Shown piece after piece: positions 7,204 through 15,234 of a stretch of 64,000 nucleotides of DNA (its first letter is position 1; each line of letters opens with the position of its first letter). Below the pieces are notes generated by a model. It made no database searches and was not told the origin of the DNA. It saw only the letters and a program-made list of their open reading frames with translations. The DNA is from Bradyrhizobium roseum (GTDB lineage: Bacteria; Pseudomonadota; Alphaproteobacteria; Rhizobiales; Xanthobacteraceae), in the NCBI RefSeq assembly GCF_030413175.1, contig NZ_CP129212.1, positions 4,092,001 through 4,156,000 on the forward strand. The letters run 5' to 3'. The position numbers and the translations under genes are program-made.

Positions 7204-7932
7204 TCAGCCGCCGGCGTAATATGCAATATGCGCATCCCGCAATGCATCTTCGAGCAGGCGGCCTTCCGAATAGCCACTTAACGTCGCCGGCCGCTTGACG
7301 CCATCCAGCAGCCGCGGGCACGGCTCGGGCGCACCCAGCACGGTGCGTACCGGAATGCGCTCGGCATAGATCGGCAACGCATAGTCCTCTTCGTCGTCGC
7401 CGACGCCCTTGGCGCGAACTTTGGCGGAAGCCTCTTCGATCTCCATCGCGATGACCGACGTCGCCTTGATCTCCTGTGCGGTGCTTTGCCTCAAGCCGGC
7501 GGTGCGATCGGGAAAGAAGCGGTCGACCATGGCGACCAGCGCGCGCTCCTTCTCGGCGGGATCGTCGACGAGACGGGCGGTGCCGAACGCCATCACGGCG
7601 CGATAGTCGGCCGAGTGATTGAAGCCGCATCGCGCCAGCACCAGGCTGTCGAGATGGGCGACGGTGAGACAGGCGCGCTGGCCGTCGGACTGGTTGCGCA
7701 GCATGCGGCTCGCGCTGCTGCCGTGCCAGTACAGCGTCTCCCCTTCCCGCCAGAAGAAGGTCGGCGTGCAGTAGGGCTGGCCGTCGATCACATAGGAAAC
7801 GTGGCACAGCATCGAGGCGTCGAGCAGCGCGTGAATTTTGGCCCGGTCATAGGAGCCGCGCTCGTGCAGGCGCTTGACCCGGTTGCGCGGCGTTACGGGA
7901 TAGGAACTGGTGGTCTCGCCTTCGATCGTCAC
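7204..7932 (-). CDS. Pyridoxamine 5'-phosphate oxidase-fold (PPOX) flavoprotein
   Basis: About 242 residues from a GTG at 7930-7932, with GAGGGG just upstream; this start leaves room for the divergent promoter. The N-terminal split-barrel has HERGSYDRAKIHALLDAS, HVSYVIDGQPYCTPTFFWREGETLYWHGS (the FMN-binding strands) and SRMLR, all as in the general-stress/PPOX class. It is probably a cytoplasmic FMN- or F420-type flavoprotein, with no proof of activity on pyridoxal. The gene is divergent from a MocR regulator 73 bp away, a common arrangement in which the regulator controls the PPOX gene. Confidence 0.8.
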   Translation of the reverse strand: MTIEGETTSSYPVTPRNRVKRLHERGSYDRAKIHALLDASMLCHVSYVIDGQPYCTPTFFWREGETLYWHGSSASRMLRNQSDGQRACLTVAHLDSLVLARCGFNHSADYRAVMAFGTARLVDDPAEKERALVAMVDRFFPDRTAGLRQSTAQEIKATSVIAMEIEEASAKVRAKGVGDDEEDYALPIYAERIPVRTVLGAPEPCPRLLDGVKRPATLSGYSEGRLLEDALRDAHIAYYAGG

Positions 7933-8005
7933 GGTGGCCCCCTCGGAATTTGGTCCGGCCAGCCAAGTTGTAGCGGTCGATTTGGTCTGCGATAGTGCCA
8001 ATTCC

Positions 8006-9493
8006 ATGCGAAAAATTCCGACCAATTCTGCCGCCAAATCTGTTGCCACGTCGCGCAAGGCCGAGCTGACGCTCGACCTCGACGGGCCGCACGTCACCAA
8101 AAGCGCCTCCTCGCCCAACCGGCTGTATCAGGCGCTGTGCCACGCCATCACCGGCGGGATCGCAAAACCCGGCGAGCCGCTGCCGCCGCAGCGCGCGCTG
8201 GCGAAACAGACCGGATTTCGCCGCAACGCCGTCACCTCGGCCTATGAACGGCTGATCGCGGACGGCTTTGCGGTCGCCACGGTCGGCTCCGGCACCTTCG
8301 TGGCCGCGCGCATCCCCGCGCGCGCCAGCGATGCCGGCACGACAACCATCGCGGTCGAGCCGCCGCAGCAAGGCCCGCTGGCGCTCGGCTGCACCCATAT
8401 CGATGCGCGGGCGCTGCAGCGCTTCCGCGCGTTCGCCGGCCGCCGCATGCGCGCCTTCGGCGCTGAGCACCTGCACTACGGCGACCCGCGCGGCAGCCGC
8501 GAACTGCGCGCCGCGATTGCCGATCACCTGCTGTCGGCGCGCGGGCTGCGCTGCGATCCCGACCAGATCATGCTGACATCCGGCACGCAGCACGCGCTGC
8601 GCATCGTGCTCGGCGCGATCCTGAAACCCGGCGATCACATCTGGTGCGAGGATCCCGGCTATCCCGCCGCACGACGCGCGATCGGACATTGCGGCCTGCG
8701 GCCCGTCTCGGTGCCGGTCGACGCCTCAGGCATGATCGTCGCCAAGGGCCGCGCGCTGGCGCCGACGGCGGGCGCGGCCTACGTCACGCCCTCGCACCAG
8801 TTTCCACTCGGCGTGCAGATGTCGATGACGCGGCGGCTGGAGCTGCTCGATTGGACGCGGAAGGCGAACGCCTTCGTCATCGAGGACGATTACGACAGCG
8901 AGTTTCGCTACGACGGCGCGCCGTTGCTGTCGCTCGCCGGGATCGATCACCTCTCGCGCGTCATCTACATGGGCACCTTTGCCAAGACGCTGTTTCCGGG
9001 ATTGCGCATCGGCTATTGCGCCCTCCCCGAGCGGCTCGTAGGGCCAGTGACATCAGCCCGCGCCGCGTTCGATCGCTTTCCGGCCACGCTGATGGAAGGC
9101 GCGGTGGCAGACATGCTCAATTCCGGCGCGTTCGCGGCAAACCTGCGCAAGGTGCGCGGGATCTATCGCGAGGCGCGCGATATGCTGGCGTCGACGCTGT
9201 CGGCAGTCTCGGACGGGCGGTTATCGGTGCCGGTGCCATCGCAGGGCCTGCATCTGGTCGCACGGTTCGATCCCGCGACCGATCCACACGTCGCCGCCGC
9301 GGCGAAGGCCGAGGCCGGCGTCGGCGGCTGGCTGCTGGCTGAAACCTATTTTCGCGCCCGCCCGCTGCCGGGCTTCGTGCTTGGATTCGCCGGCCACCCG
9401 ATGCCGCACCTGATCGCATCCGCCGAACGGCTGGCGAAATCATCGCTGGCCGCCTTGCGGACGCGCCGCAAGGCGAAGGGCGCGCCAAGATGA
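8006..9493 (+). CDS. MocR-type PLP-dependent transcriptional regulator (GntR/aminotransferase fusion)
   Basis: 495 residues from the ATG at 8006. The N-terminus is a GntR winged helix (about 35-105: RLYQALCHAITGGIAKPGEPLPPQRALAKQTGFRRNAVTSAYERLIADGF). The rest is a fold type I aminotransferase domain with VIEDDYDSEFRYDG (about 292) and MGTFAKTLFPGLRIGY (about 325), where the Lys of F-A-K binds PLP. MocR proteins sense PLP or an amino-acid derivative and switch nearby genes. The obvious target is the divergent PPOX gene, perhaps with feedback on itself. An operator in 7933-8005 is expected but I could not define one. Confidence 0.88.
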   Translation: MRKIPTNSAAKSVATSRKAELTLDLDGPHVTKSASSPNRLYQALCHAITGGIAKPGEPLPPQRALAKQTGFRRNAVTSAYERLIADGFAVATVGSGTFVAARIPARASDAGTTTIAVEPPQQGPLALGCTHIDARALQRFRAFAGRRMRAFGAEHLHYGDPRGSRELRAAIADHLLSARGLRCDPDQIMLTSGTQHALRIVLGAILKPGDHIWCEDPGYPAARRAIGHCGLRPVSVPVDASGMIVAKGRALAPTAGAAYVTPSHQFPLGVQMSMTRRLELLDWTRKANAFVIEDDYDSEFRYDGAPLLSLAGIDHLSRVIYMGTFAKTLFPGLRIGYCALPERLVGPVTSARAAFDRFPATLMEGAVADMLNSGAFAANLRKVRGIYREARDMLASTLSAVSDGRLSVPVPSQGLHLVARFDPATDPHVAAAAKAEAGVGGWLLAETYFRARPLPGFVLGFAGHPMPHLIASAERLAKSSLAALRTRRKAKGAPR

Positions 9494-9503
9494 ACCAAGC
9501 CAG

Positions 9504-10985
9504 TCAGCGCATCACGAACGGATTGGCCGGAACGTCCTTGGCGGTCGAAATCCATACGCTCTTGGTTTCCAGATATTCGCGCACCGCATCGATGCCGCTC
9601 TCGCGTCCGAGCCCGGAATGCTTCATGCCGCCGAACGGCATCATGTAGCTGATGGCGCGGTAGGTGTTGACCCACACTGTTCCGGCCCGCAGCAGTTTCG
9701 GCACCCGCACGGCGCGTCCGAGATCCCTGGTCCAGATCCCGGCGGCTAGACCGTAGATGGTGTCGTTGGCGATGCGGACGGCATCCTCCTCGGTATCGAA
9801 GCCGATGATGGAGAGCACCGGGCCGAACACTTCCTCGCGCGCGATCCGCATCGAATTGTCGACGTCGGTGAAGATGGTCGGCTCGACGAACTGGCCGCCC
9901 TTGATGCCGGCGCCGGAAGCCGGCTTGCCGCCGAGCAGGCAGCGCGCGCCTTCCGCCTTCGCGATGTCGATGTAGTCGAGAATCTTCTTGTACTGCGCCG
10001 GCGTGGTGACCGGCCCGATATTGGTGTCCGGTTGCATGGGATCGCCGATCTTGGCGGATTTTCCGAGTTCCAGCAGGCGCTCGACGAATTTGTCCTTGAT
10101 CGAGTTCTGCACCAGCAGCCGCGATCCGGCGATACAGGTCTGGCCGGTCGCCGCGAAGATGCCCGAGATGACGCCTGAGGCGGCGGCGGAAAGATCGGCA
10201 TCCTCGAAGACGATGTTGGGCGATTTGCCGCCGAGCTCCAGCGACACCCGCTTCAGGCTGCGCGCCGCGGTCTCGTAGACCTTTGCACCCGTCGTATCCG
10301 ATCCGGTGAACGTGATTTTTGCGACGCCGGGGTGAGAGACCAGTTCGGTTCCGATCTCGGGGCCGAAGCCGGTCACCACGTTGAACATGCCATCGGGAAT
10401 CCCGGCCTCCTTCGTCAGCGCTGCAAATTCCAGCGTGCTGGCGGACGTGAATTCCGACGGCTTGACGATGACAGCGCAGCCGGCCGCCAGCGCCGCGGCG
10501 CACTTCCAGGCAACAAACAGCAGCGGTGAATTCCAGGCCGTCAGCGCCGCAACGACGCCAACAGGCTCATGCGTGGTGTAGGCAAACGTGTCCGGCTTGT
10601 CGATCGGGACCAGCCCGCCCTCGAGCTTGTCGACGAGCCCGGCATAATACCACCACCATTCCGGATGGTAGCGCAGCTGCCCCAGCATCTCCGCCATCAG
10701 CTTGCCGTTGTCGCGCACCTCGATCTCGGCGAGCCGCTCGGCGTTCGCCGCGACGAGATCGCCGAGCTTGCGCATCACCTTGCCGCGCGCCGACGCCGTC
10801 ATCTTCGACCACGGCCCCCGCCACATCGCCTCGTTGGCCGCCTTCACCGCCTTGTCGGCATCGGCTTTGGAACCGCGCGGGATTTTTGCCCATGCCTCGC
10901 CGCGATAGGGATCGATCGACTCGAACCACTCGTTGTTGGCGGGATCGACATAGGCGCCGTTGATATAGAGCTGGTAAGTCTTCAC
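9504..10985 (-). CDS. NAD(P)-dependent aldehyde dehydrogenase
   Basis: A 493-residue full-length ALDH beginning with GTG at 10983-10985 behind GGAGGAAATC. Key parts seen: the cofactor strand VGVVAALTAWNSPL with the oxyanion Asn, SLELGGKSPNIVF carrying the general-base Glu (about 255), and FAATGQTCIAGSRL with the catalytic Cys (about 289). WVNTYRAISYMMPFGGMKHSGLGRESG is the C-terminal family signature. It oxidises an aldehyde to the acid; the broad family includes betaine-aldehyde and aromatic-aldehyde enzymes, and the context does not pick one. It is convergent with the MocR gene, which ends 10 bp away. Confidence 0.88.
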   Translation of the reverse strand: MKTYQLYINGAYVDPANNEWFESIDPYRGEAWAKIPRGSKADADKAVKAANEAMWRGPWSKMTASARGKVMRKLGDLVAANAERLAEIEVRDNGKLMAEMLGQLRYHPEWWWYYAGLVDKLEGGLVPIDKPDTFAYTTHEPVGVVAALTAWNSPLLFVAWKCAAALAAGCAVIVKPSEFTSASTLEFAALTKEAGIPDGMFNVVTGFGPEIGTELVSHPGVAKITFTGSDTTGAKVYETAARSLKRVSLELGGKSPNIVFEDADLSAAASGVISGIFAATGQTCIAGSRLLVQNSIKDKFVERLLELGKSAKIGDPMQPDTNIGPVTTPAQYKKILDYIDIAKAEGARCLLGGKPASGAGIKGGQFVEPTIFTDVDNSMRIAREEVFGPVLSIIGFDTEEDAVRIANDTIYGLAAGIWTRDLGRAVRVPKLLRAGTVWVNTYRAISYMMPFGGMKHSGLGRESGIDAVREYLETKSVWISTAKDVPANPFVMR

Positions 10986-11134
10986 GATTTCCTCCGGGGC
11001 AGGTTTTGGTGCGATTTTAACGCCCGAACAGGATCGCTCAAGGCATTTCGGTCCCGGACACTGGCCGGCGCCCTATGAGAATCGCCGCCGCGTCACTAAG
11101 CTCGACGCTGGATTCAAAGCAGTGGAAACACCGA

Positions 11135-11287
11135 ATGTCCGGCAATCGCAACGTTATGTATCTCGTGATCGGCGTGCTGATCGTCGCCGTCGGCGTGCTC
11201 AGCTACAATCTCTACAAGGCCAAGCAGGAACCCGAGGGCTTGCAGATCAACGTCGGCCCCGACGGGCTGAAGATCAAGACCAAGTGA
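11135..11287 (+). CDS. Small single-pass membrane protein, 50 aa
   Basis: Starts MSGNRNVMYLVIGVLIVAVGVLSYNLY: a short polar N-terminus, one strong hydrophobic helix (about residues 8-24), then KAKQEPEGL and a repeated glycine-rich end (INVGPDGLKIKTK). It is predicted to sit in the inner membrane with a short tail. It is followed 11 bp later by the secreted protein at 11299, suggesting an operon. No function is known to me; similar proteins are common in Bradyrhizobium. Confidence 0.68.
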   Translation: MSGNRNVMYLVIGVLIVAVGVLSYNLYKAKQEPEGLQINVGPDGLKIKTK

Positions 11288-11298
11288 GCGAGGCCGCA

Positions 11299-11553
11299 AT
11301 GATCGCCAAAGCTATCCGATGCCTCGCCTTGCCCGCCGGCCTTGCGCTGTCGCTGATCGCAACGGCCGCGGCCGCGCAGACCTTCCCGCGCGAGCAGGAC
11401 ATCCCCGACCTCCGGCTCGGCCAACGGGTGATGGTCGACGACGGCTCCTGTCCGACGGGACAGATCAAGGAAGTGCTGGGGTCGCAGATGACCGCATCGG
11501 GCGTGCTGCGCACCCGCAAATGCATTCCAAGGCTGGGCACCAAGAAGCGATAG
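11299..11553 (+). CDS. Secreted small protein, 84 aa, function unknown
   Basis: A clear Sec signal peptide (LALPAGLALSLIATAAAAQ, cleavage after A-A-A) precedes a mature part of about 58 residues. That part reads LRLGQRVMVDDGSCPTGQIKEVLGSQM and ends RTRKCIPRLG, with two cysteines that could form a disulfide in the periplasm. GAGGCCGCA is a weak ribosome site. It lies directly downstream of the small membrane protein at 11135 and is probably co-transcribed. I know this type only as a conserved hypothetical family. Confidence 0.65.
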   Translation: MIAKAIRCLALPAGLALSLIATAAAAQTFPREQDIPDLRLGQRVMVDDGSCPTGQIKEVLGSQMTASGVLRTRKCIPRLGTKKR

Positions 11554-11858
11554 CGGCAGTCGCGGCCGGCTTTCGAGAGCAAGGTGGACACGCGGATCCG
11601 AACGGCCGCCGCATGCATTTGACGTCGATCAATGACGGAGCCGTTGGACATATTAAAAACAGGCGCATTATAACTGACGCGTTGATGTCCGGGCTGTGAG
11701 CATATTCGAGGCAATTTCAGCGGCAGCCATCATTGGTTTGAAAGGCGTTTAAAGTTCAGCAACGGGTTCGGGGCGCTTTGCGGATCAATTCCTCAAGCGC
11801 GGCGTCTGCTCTGATCATCAAGTCAGCTTGTTCTACTCGCTCGGGGGTGCGTGTCCGA
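11554..11858. other. Intergenic stretch with one FNR/FixK-like box
   Basis: About 305 bases with no supported gene. It holds the TTGA-N6-TCAA palindrome at 11619-11632 and an AT-rich run (about 11647-11675) suited to a promoter for the CPBP protease gene downstream. Confidence 0.5.
11619..11632 (+). promoter_or_regulatory. FNR/FixK-type binding box (TTGACGTCGATCAA)
   Basis: TTGA-CGTCGA-TCAA has perfect outer half-sites of the FNR/FixK2 type. If it activates at the usual -41.5 position, transcription would start near 11667, about 190 bases before the CPBP start at 11859. Inferred from the motif alone; chance occurrence is possible. Confidence 0.35.
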
Positions 11859-12749
11859 ATGCCAGTTCAAGTTCTTGAAGCGAAGGAAACGTCTAATCCG
11901 AAGCCCGCTCTCTGGCTCCGCATCGCGAAATTCCCGCTCACCCGGCTGGTCGTGCTCGGCGGTGGCCTGTTCTACATGATGGGCAGGAGCAATGGACTAA
12001 TGGCTGAATTTTCGAAGACGCCGCTGATGTCCACCGCGGCGGCAGCTGCCATGGCGGCGCTTGCTCTGGCTGTGTATGCGGGCTTTGCGCGGTTCGTCGA
12101 ACGGCGTCCGGTCAGTGAGCTATCGCTGCCCGGTATGGGCAGAGAACTGGGTGTCGGCCTGTTGATCGGCGCCGGCCTCTACAGCACCTGCGTGCTGATA
12201 CTGATGATGCTCGGCATTTACCGGATTGATGGATTTAACCCCTGGTACTTCGTCCTTCCGGCGGTGGCGATGGCGCTGAGTTCCGGGATTTTCGAGGAAC
12301 TGCTGTTTCGCGGCGTGTTGTTTCGTTCCGTCGAAGACATGTTCGGCAGCTGGATATCGTTGACGGTGTCGTCGCTCGTGTTCGGCTTCGTGCATCTGCT
12401 CAATCCGGCGGGCACGATCACCGGCGCCATTTTCATCAGCATCGAAGCCGGCTTGCTGCTTGCCGCCGCCTATATGCTCACCCGTCGCCTATGGCTCAGC
12501 ATCGGCTTCCACATGTCCTGGAACTACACCCAGTCCGCTATATTTTCCGGCATTGTTTCCGGCGGCGTCACTGACCCGGGCCTGATCAGATCCAACATCA
12601 AGGGACCGGCCGCTCTCACCGGCGGTAGCTTCGGCCTGGAATCCTCAGTGATCGCGTTTTTGCTCTGCACCGCCACGGGCGTGGCGCTGCTGATCATGGC
12701 CGTCCGCCGCGGCAAGATCGTGCCGCCGTCCTGGCGGCGCGCCGGCTGA
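11859..12749 (+). CDS. CPBP family intramembrane glutamic endopeptidase
   Basis: 296 residues from the ATG at 11859 with at least six hydrophobic helices. The diagnostic motifs are present: GIFEELLFRGVLFRSV (EExxxR, about 142-155), SSLVFGFVHLL (FxxxH) and IGFHMSWNYTQ (HxxxN). CPBP proteins, related to Rce1 prenyl-protein proteases and bacterial Abi proteins, cut substrates within the membrane; some give bacteriocin self-immunity, others have unknown substrates. No bacteriocin gene is adjacent. A longer in-frame start at 11778 adds a non-hydrophobic stretch and is less likely. A possible FNR-type box lies upstream. Confidence 0.82.
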   Translation: MPVQVLEAKETSNPKPALWLRIAKFPLTRLVVLGGGLFYMMGRSNGLMAEFSKTPLMSTAAAAAMAALALAVYAGFARFVERRPVSELSLPGMGRELGVGLLIGAGLYSTCVLILMMLGIYRIDGFNPWYFVLPAVAMALSSGIFEELLFRGVLFRSVEDMFGSWISLTVSSLVFGFVHLLNPAGTITGAIFISIEAGLLLAAAYMLTRRLWLSIGFHMSWNYTQSAIFSGIVSGGVTDPGLIRSNIKGPAALTGGSFGLESSVIAFLLCTATGVALLIMAVRRGKIVPPSWRRAG

Positions 12750-12810
12750 CTGGTTCGGGCCGGTCGACGCCGATTGGCCCTTTGCTGATATCTATCCAAG
12801 CAAGGTCATG

Positions 12811-12840
12811 TCCGCTCTTGAGCGGATTGTGTTGCAACAC
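12811..12840. promoter_or_regulatory. Two adjacent perfect palindromes upstream of the 12979 gene
   Basis: TCCGCTCTTGAGCGGA (12811-12826) is a 7-bp stem with a 2-base centre. GTGTTGCAACAC (12829-12840) is a perfect 12-mer. They lie 140-170 bases before the ATG at 12979 and could be operators or a structured leader. A related GCGC-TTGA-GCGC palindrome occurs at about 16572. Confidence 0.35.
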
Positions 12841-12978
12841 GATCGGGGGCAAAGCGGACACGCAGCTCCGACCGCACGATGTCGCCTTGTGACCCAAAGC
12901 CACCTTGTCAGCTTGCTGCAACCATTCCAGCCGGGCGCAGTTAGCGCGTGCAGCATCCCGCTGTTTGGAGACAGCGAA

Positions 12979-13224
12979 ATGTTTTTCTTTCCTTGGTATC
13001 CCGCTCTTATGCTCGCCGTCGAAAGCAATAACGTAATTGATATCCGCCTTCGCAAGATTGCGACCGGTGGTGTGAATGCAGCCGACGAAGCTCACCTGAT
13101 GGTCAGGGAAAAAGTCAACGCCGCCATGGAAGCACGATCAATGCTTATGACGGGCGGAAATCCGGCCGACATAATTGCCTTCTATCGCAAGCAGGTAGCT
13201 GCGAATGCGTCTCGACTGTCCTAG
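12979..13224 (+). CDS. Conserved small protein, 81 aa
   Basis: Starts at ATG 12979 with GGAG seven bases upstream; a longer frame to 12808 has no ribosome site. The first 18 residues (MFFFPWYPALMLAVESNN) are hydrophobic and aromatic, followed by a helical part with INAADEAHLM-like charge pattern and a conserved-looking FYRKQVAANASRLS end. Similar proteins starting MFFFPWYPALMLA are common in Bradyrhizobium and are annotated hypothetical. It may be membrane-associated. Confidence 0.68.
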   Translation: MFFFPWYPALMLAVESNNVIDIRLRKIATGGVNAADEAHLMVREKVNAAMEARSMLMTGGNPADIIAFYRKQVAANASRLS

Positions 13225-13455
13225 CGACGAAAGTGGGATCGGATACTGACCCATATCGGACTTCCGAGAAGCGGTCCGCAAAGTTCCCGAATGGATCCGA
13301 CATCACGCTGCGTTAACGATTGCGCGAGGGTGAGCCGTATTGACCATGTGTCGCCCCGCCGACATGCCACACTGCCGATTGTCGCCGAACACCGGCATCT
13401 ATCTTTGATGAAAACGCACGCTTACGCTCCCGCCCTTCAACTGAACGGAGACTCG

Positions 13456-13656
13456 ATGCAACAGCGACGGCGCATCAAGCAAACCATTTCGCTAGAGCAA
13501 CGTCTTGCCGACGAAGCATGCCGTCTGCGGGAGCAAGCTGAATTGCTCCCGCACGGCGCAGTTCGAGAGGGCACAATCCGAAAGGCGCGGCAGGCCGAAA
13601 CGGGGTCGCACCTGAGCGAATGGCTGCGATCTCCCGGCCTGAAGGCTCCGGTCTAA
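13456..13656 (+). CDS. Small protein of the SPGL-ending family, 66 aa
   Basis: ATG at 13456 with GGAG upstream. It is strongly charged and helical: a basic N-terminus (M-Q-Q-R-R-R), then LADEACRLREQAELLPHG, KARQAETGSHLSEWLRSPGLKAP. The same architecture (basic start, REKA-x-x-LPPG, IDRWLSSPGLQSPK end) is seen at 49631, so this is a small-protein family with copies elsewhere in the genome. Its stop codon directly abuts the next ATG at 13657, so the two are probably co-translated. Function unknown. Confidence 0.65.
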   Translation: MQQRRRIKQTISLEQRLADEACRLREQAELLPHGAVREGTIRKARQAETGSHLSEWLRSPGLKAPV

Positions 13657-13866
13657 ATGTACACATTCAGCGATAACGACACCCTGGGAAAGTTCATCTC
13701 TTGCTCTTACGCGAACTGGCTCGCTGAACTTCGCGCCCTGTTTCCTGTCCCGGATGAATTGCTTCTAGCGGAGGCGATCTTCAGTTTCTCTGACGCATTC
13801 AAGGAAGGAAAGACGCCGCGACAGGCTTACGAGGGGTTCGATAATTTCGTCAGCGCGGAGGCTTGA
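13657..13866 (+). CDS. Small hypothetical protein, 69 aa
   Basis: The ATG follows the TAA of the preceding gene with no gap, which implies translational coupling. The product is soluble and acidic with aromatic residues (SYANWLAELRALFPVPDELLLAEAIFSFSDAF) and ends EGFDNFVSAEA. No cysteine, signal or membrane segment is seen. I do not recognise a domain. Codon use is somewhat less GC-rich than the core genes around the window, consistent with accessory material. Confidence 0.55.
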   Translation: MYTFSDNDTLGKFISCSYANWLAELRALFPVPDELLLAEAIFSFSDAFKEGKTPRQAYEGFDNFVSAEA

Positions 13867-14230
13867 ATTTGAACGACACGGGACCGGGGGCCGCCTGACT
13901 GACCGGAGCCTCTCTCAATTGCGTGGGCCGACGTGTCGAGCGTTCATCGCAGCGATTGCCGAGCAATGCGGGGGCTCTTTTCCGGTTTTGTCAGAGGCCC
14001 GGATACGAAGCCCCGAACCGGGCCTCGCCTTTCGCCTTCCGCACTTACAGGTTTTTCCTTGCGTGCCTGAAGGCCGTTTTCCAACACGTTCCGCCCGTTT
14101 GAGAGTGAGCAATATTGCTCACATTTGAGGAACGGCTTCCAACCCGAAGTGTTGGATCTGTATCACCACCTCTTTTTGGCACCGGTGACAGAGAGTCCGA
14201 AATGCTCCCGCCCGAACATTGCGGTGAGCC
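13867..14230. other. Intergenic stretch with a hairpin
   Basis: 364 bases without a supported gene. A perfect 9-bp stem, GAGGCCCGG at 13994-14002 with CCGGGCCTC at 14018-14026, could end the 13456-13866 operon, although no T-run follows. Nothing else is recognised. Confidence 0.4.
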
Positions 14231-14389
14231 ATGTGCAACAAATGCGACGAGATCGACGTCAAGATGATGCGTTACAAGCGCATCGCGTCCCAGATCGATG
14301 ACCAAGTGCTTCAGGCCGGGCTTGCGGAACTGCTTGAGAAGATGCTGGCGGAGAAGGCCTCGTTTCACGCGGAACAGAGCAGGAAGTAA
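14231..14389 (+). CDS. Small CxxC protein, 52 aa
   Basis: Reads MCNKCDEIDVKMMRYKRIASQ, then a helical part (LQAGLAELLEKMLAEKASFHAEQ) and a stop at 14387. The N-terminal C-x-x-C with E-I-D-x-K and R-Y-K-R is a layout I know from many Bradyrhizobium small proteins, where it may bind zinc. GGTGA lies just upstream. It is too short to be found with usual length cut-offs. Function unknown. Confidence 0.55.
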   Translation: MCNKCDEIDVKMMRYKRIASQIDDQVLQAGLAELLEKMLAEKASFHAEQSRK

Positions 14390-14432
14390 GCCGCCGTGGT
14401 TGGCAGCCCGGCGCGTTCGAGCACAAGCCATA

Positions 14433-14566
14433 ATGTCCCAAGAAAGATGACGACAGGGCGGAATTGGAACGACGGCTGGAACAGGTCGCCTATAGCTCGC
14501 TCCATCGGCGACCCTGTCACTCAACAGCGGCTCGACGCGTTGGCTTTGGAAATTTGGAGCAACTAA
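14433..14566 (+). pseudogene. Decayed small helical protein gene
   Basis: ATG at 14433 gives only MSQER before a stop. In another frame K-D-D-D-R-A-E-L-E-R-R-L-E-Q-V-A follows, and a third frame continues I-A-R-S-I-G-D-P-V-T-Q-Q-R-L-D-A-L-A-L-E to a TAA at 14564. Joined, these resemble the small D-R-A-E-L-E-x-R-L-E-Q family of Bradyrhizobium. Two frame changes imply decay. This is an inference from pattern matching by eye. Confidence 0.35.
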
Positions 14567-14581
14567 CGAAGGCAGATCAGT

Positions 14582-14606
14582 AAGGTCGCCTCAGTCCGGC
14601 GGCCTT
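14582..14606 (+). terminator. Possible terminator hairpin
   Basis: AAGGTCGCC at 14582-14590 pairs with GGCGGCCTT at 14598-14606 (one G-U) around a 7-base loop, followed by CTTAAAT. It would close the transcription unit containing 14231-14566. Confidence 0.4.
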
Positions 14607-14785
14607 CTTAAATCAAGTCGCCGGTACCACCCTCAAGCTGCGAATTGTTAAATTTTCACGAATGAGCAATTTTGACCATAAACTCGCGCTGCGCTGCGAC
14701 ATGATGGTTCCATCACCGGCGCTAGGCTTGGCAATTATCGGTGACGGGGAGTTGTGGACTCCCGCCGGACTCCGAGGAGTGCATC

Positions 14786-15010
14786 ATGGCGAAATTTACG
14801 CGAGCTCCATTCAAGTGCCGCTTTGAAATTGCCTCTGCTGATTTGACTTTGCGGGGGCTCCAGGGCGAATTCTGTGTTTTCGATTTCCCCGGCTGTCGAG
14901 ACTGCAAATTCTCGCTGCACTCGATCAAAACAGTACAGGCCACAGAGGATCCGATGACGTCGCTTGCCTGGCGGAACCTGGTCAGTCTCCCAATTGGCGA
15001 CAGGAGGTAG
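14786..15010 (+). CDS. Small hypothetical protein, 74 aa
   Basis: ATG at 14786 behind GAGGAG. The sequence MAKFTRAPFKCRFEIASADLTLRG suggests short beta strands, then LQGEFCVFDFPGCRDCKFSLHSIK with three cysteines (C-x6-C-x2-C spacing) that might bind a metal. The stop at 15008 precedes the next ATG by 1 base, so it is probably in an operon with the 15012 gene. I do not recognise a family. Confidence 0.5.
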   Translation: MAKFTRAPFKCRFEIASADLTLRGLQGEFCVFDFPGCRDCKFSLHSIKTVQATEDPMTSLAWRNLVSLPIGDRR

Positions 15011-15011
15011 C

Positions 15012-15206
15012 ATGGAAAACTTCATACACGAGCAGAGCATGGCGATCTTTAAAAGGCTTCTAACCGAAGCGCCCGACATGGACCAAGAGCGCCGAAAGTT
15101 AATTTTGAGGTTGCTGGCGGAGGCGGAGGCAAACGAGCACCGGTGCACTCAACTTAGACCAGCTCGCGCCCAAACCCATCGTGTCCAGCTCAGCCGCGGG
15201 ACTTAA
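15012..15206 (+). CDS. F-I-H family small protein, 64 aa
   Basis: Excellent ribosome site (AGGAGGT, 3 bases before ATG). The start MENFIHEQSMAIFKRLL followed by ERRKLILRLLAEAEANE matches the products of 16293 and 45774 (M-x-x-F-I-H-x-E-N-I-x-x-Y-R-K-L, then L-L-A-E-E-E). The fold is probably two helices. The C-terminal 20 residues are basic and not shared with the others. It follows 14786 with 1 base between stop and start and precedes a cupin gene. Function unknown; see the family finding. Confidence 0.62.
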   Translation: MENFIHEQSMAIFKRLLTEAPDMDQERRKLILRLLAEAEANEHRCTQLRPARAQTHRVQLSRGT

Positions 15207-15234
15207 AGGCAAAATGCGCTTTGAGAGATCAGTC

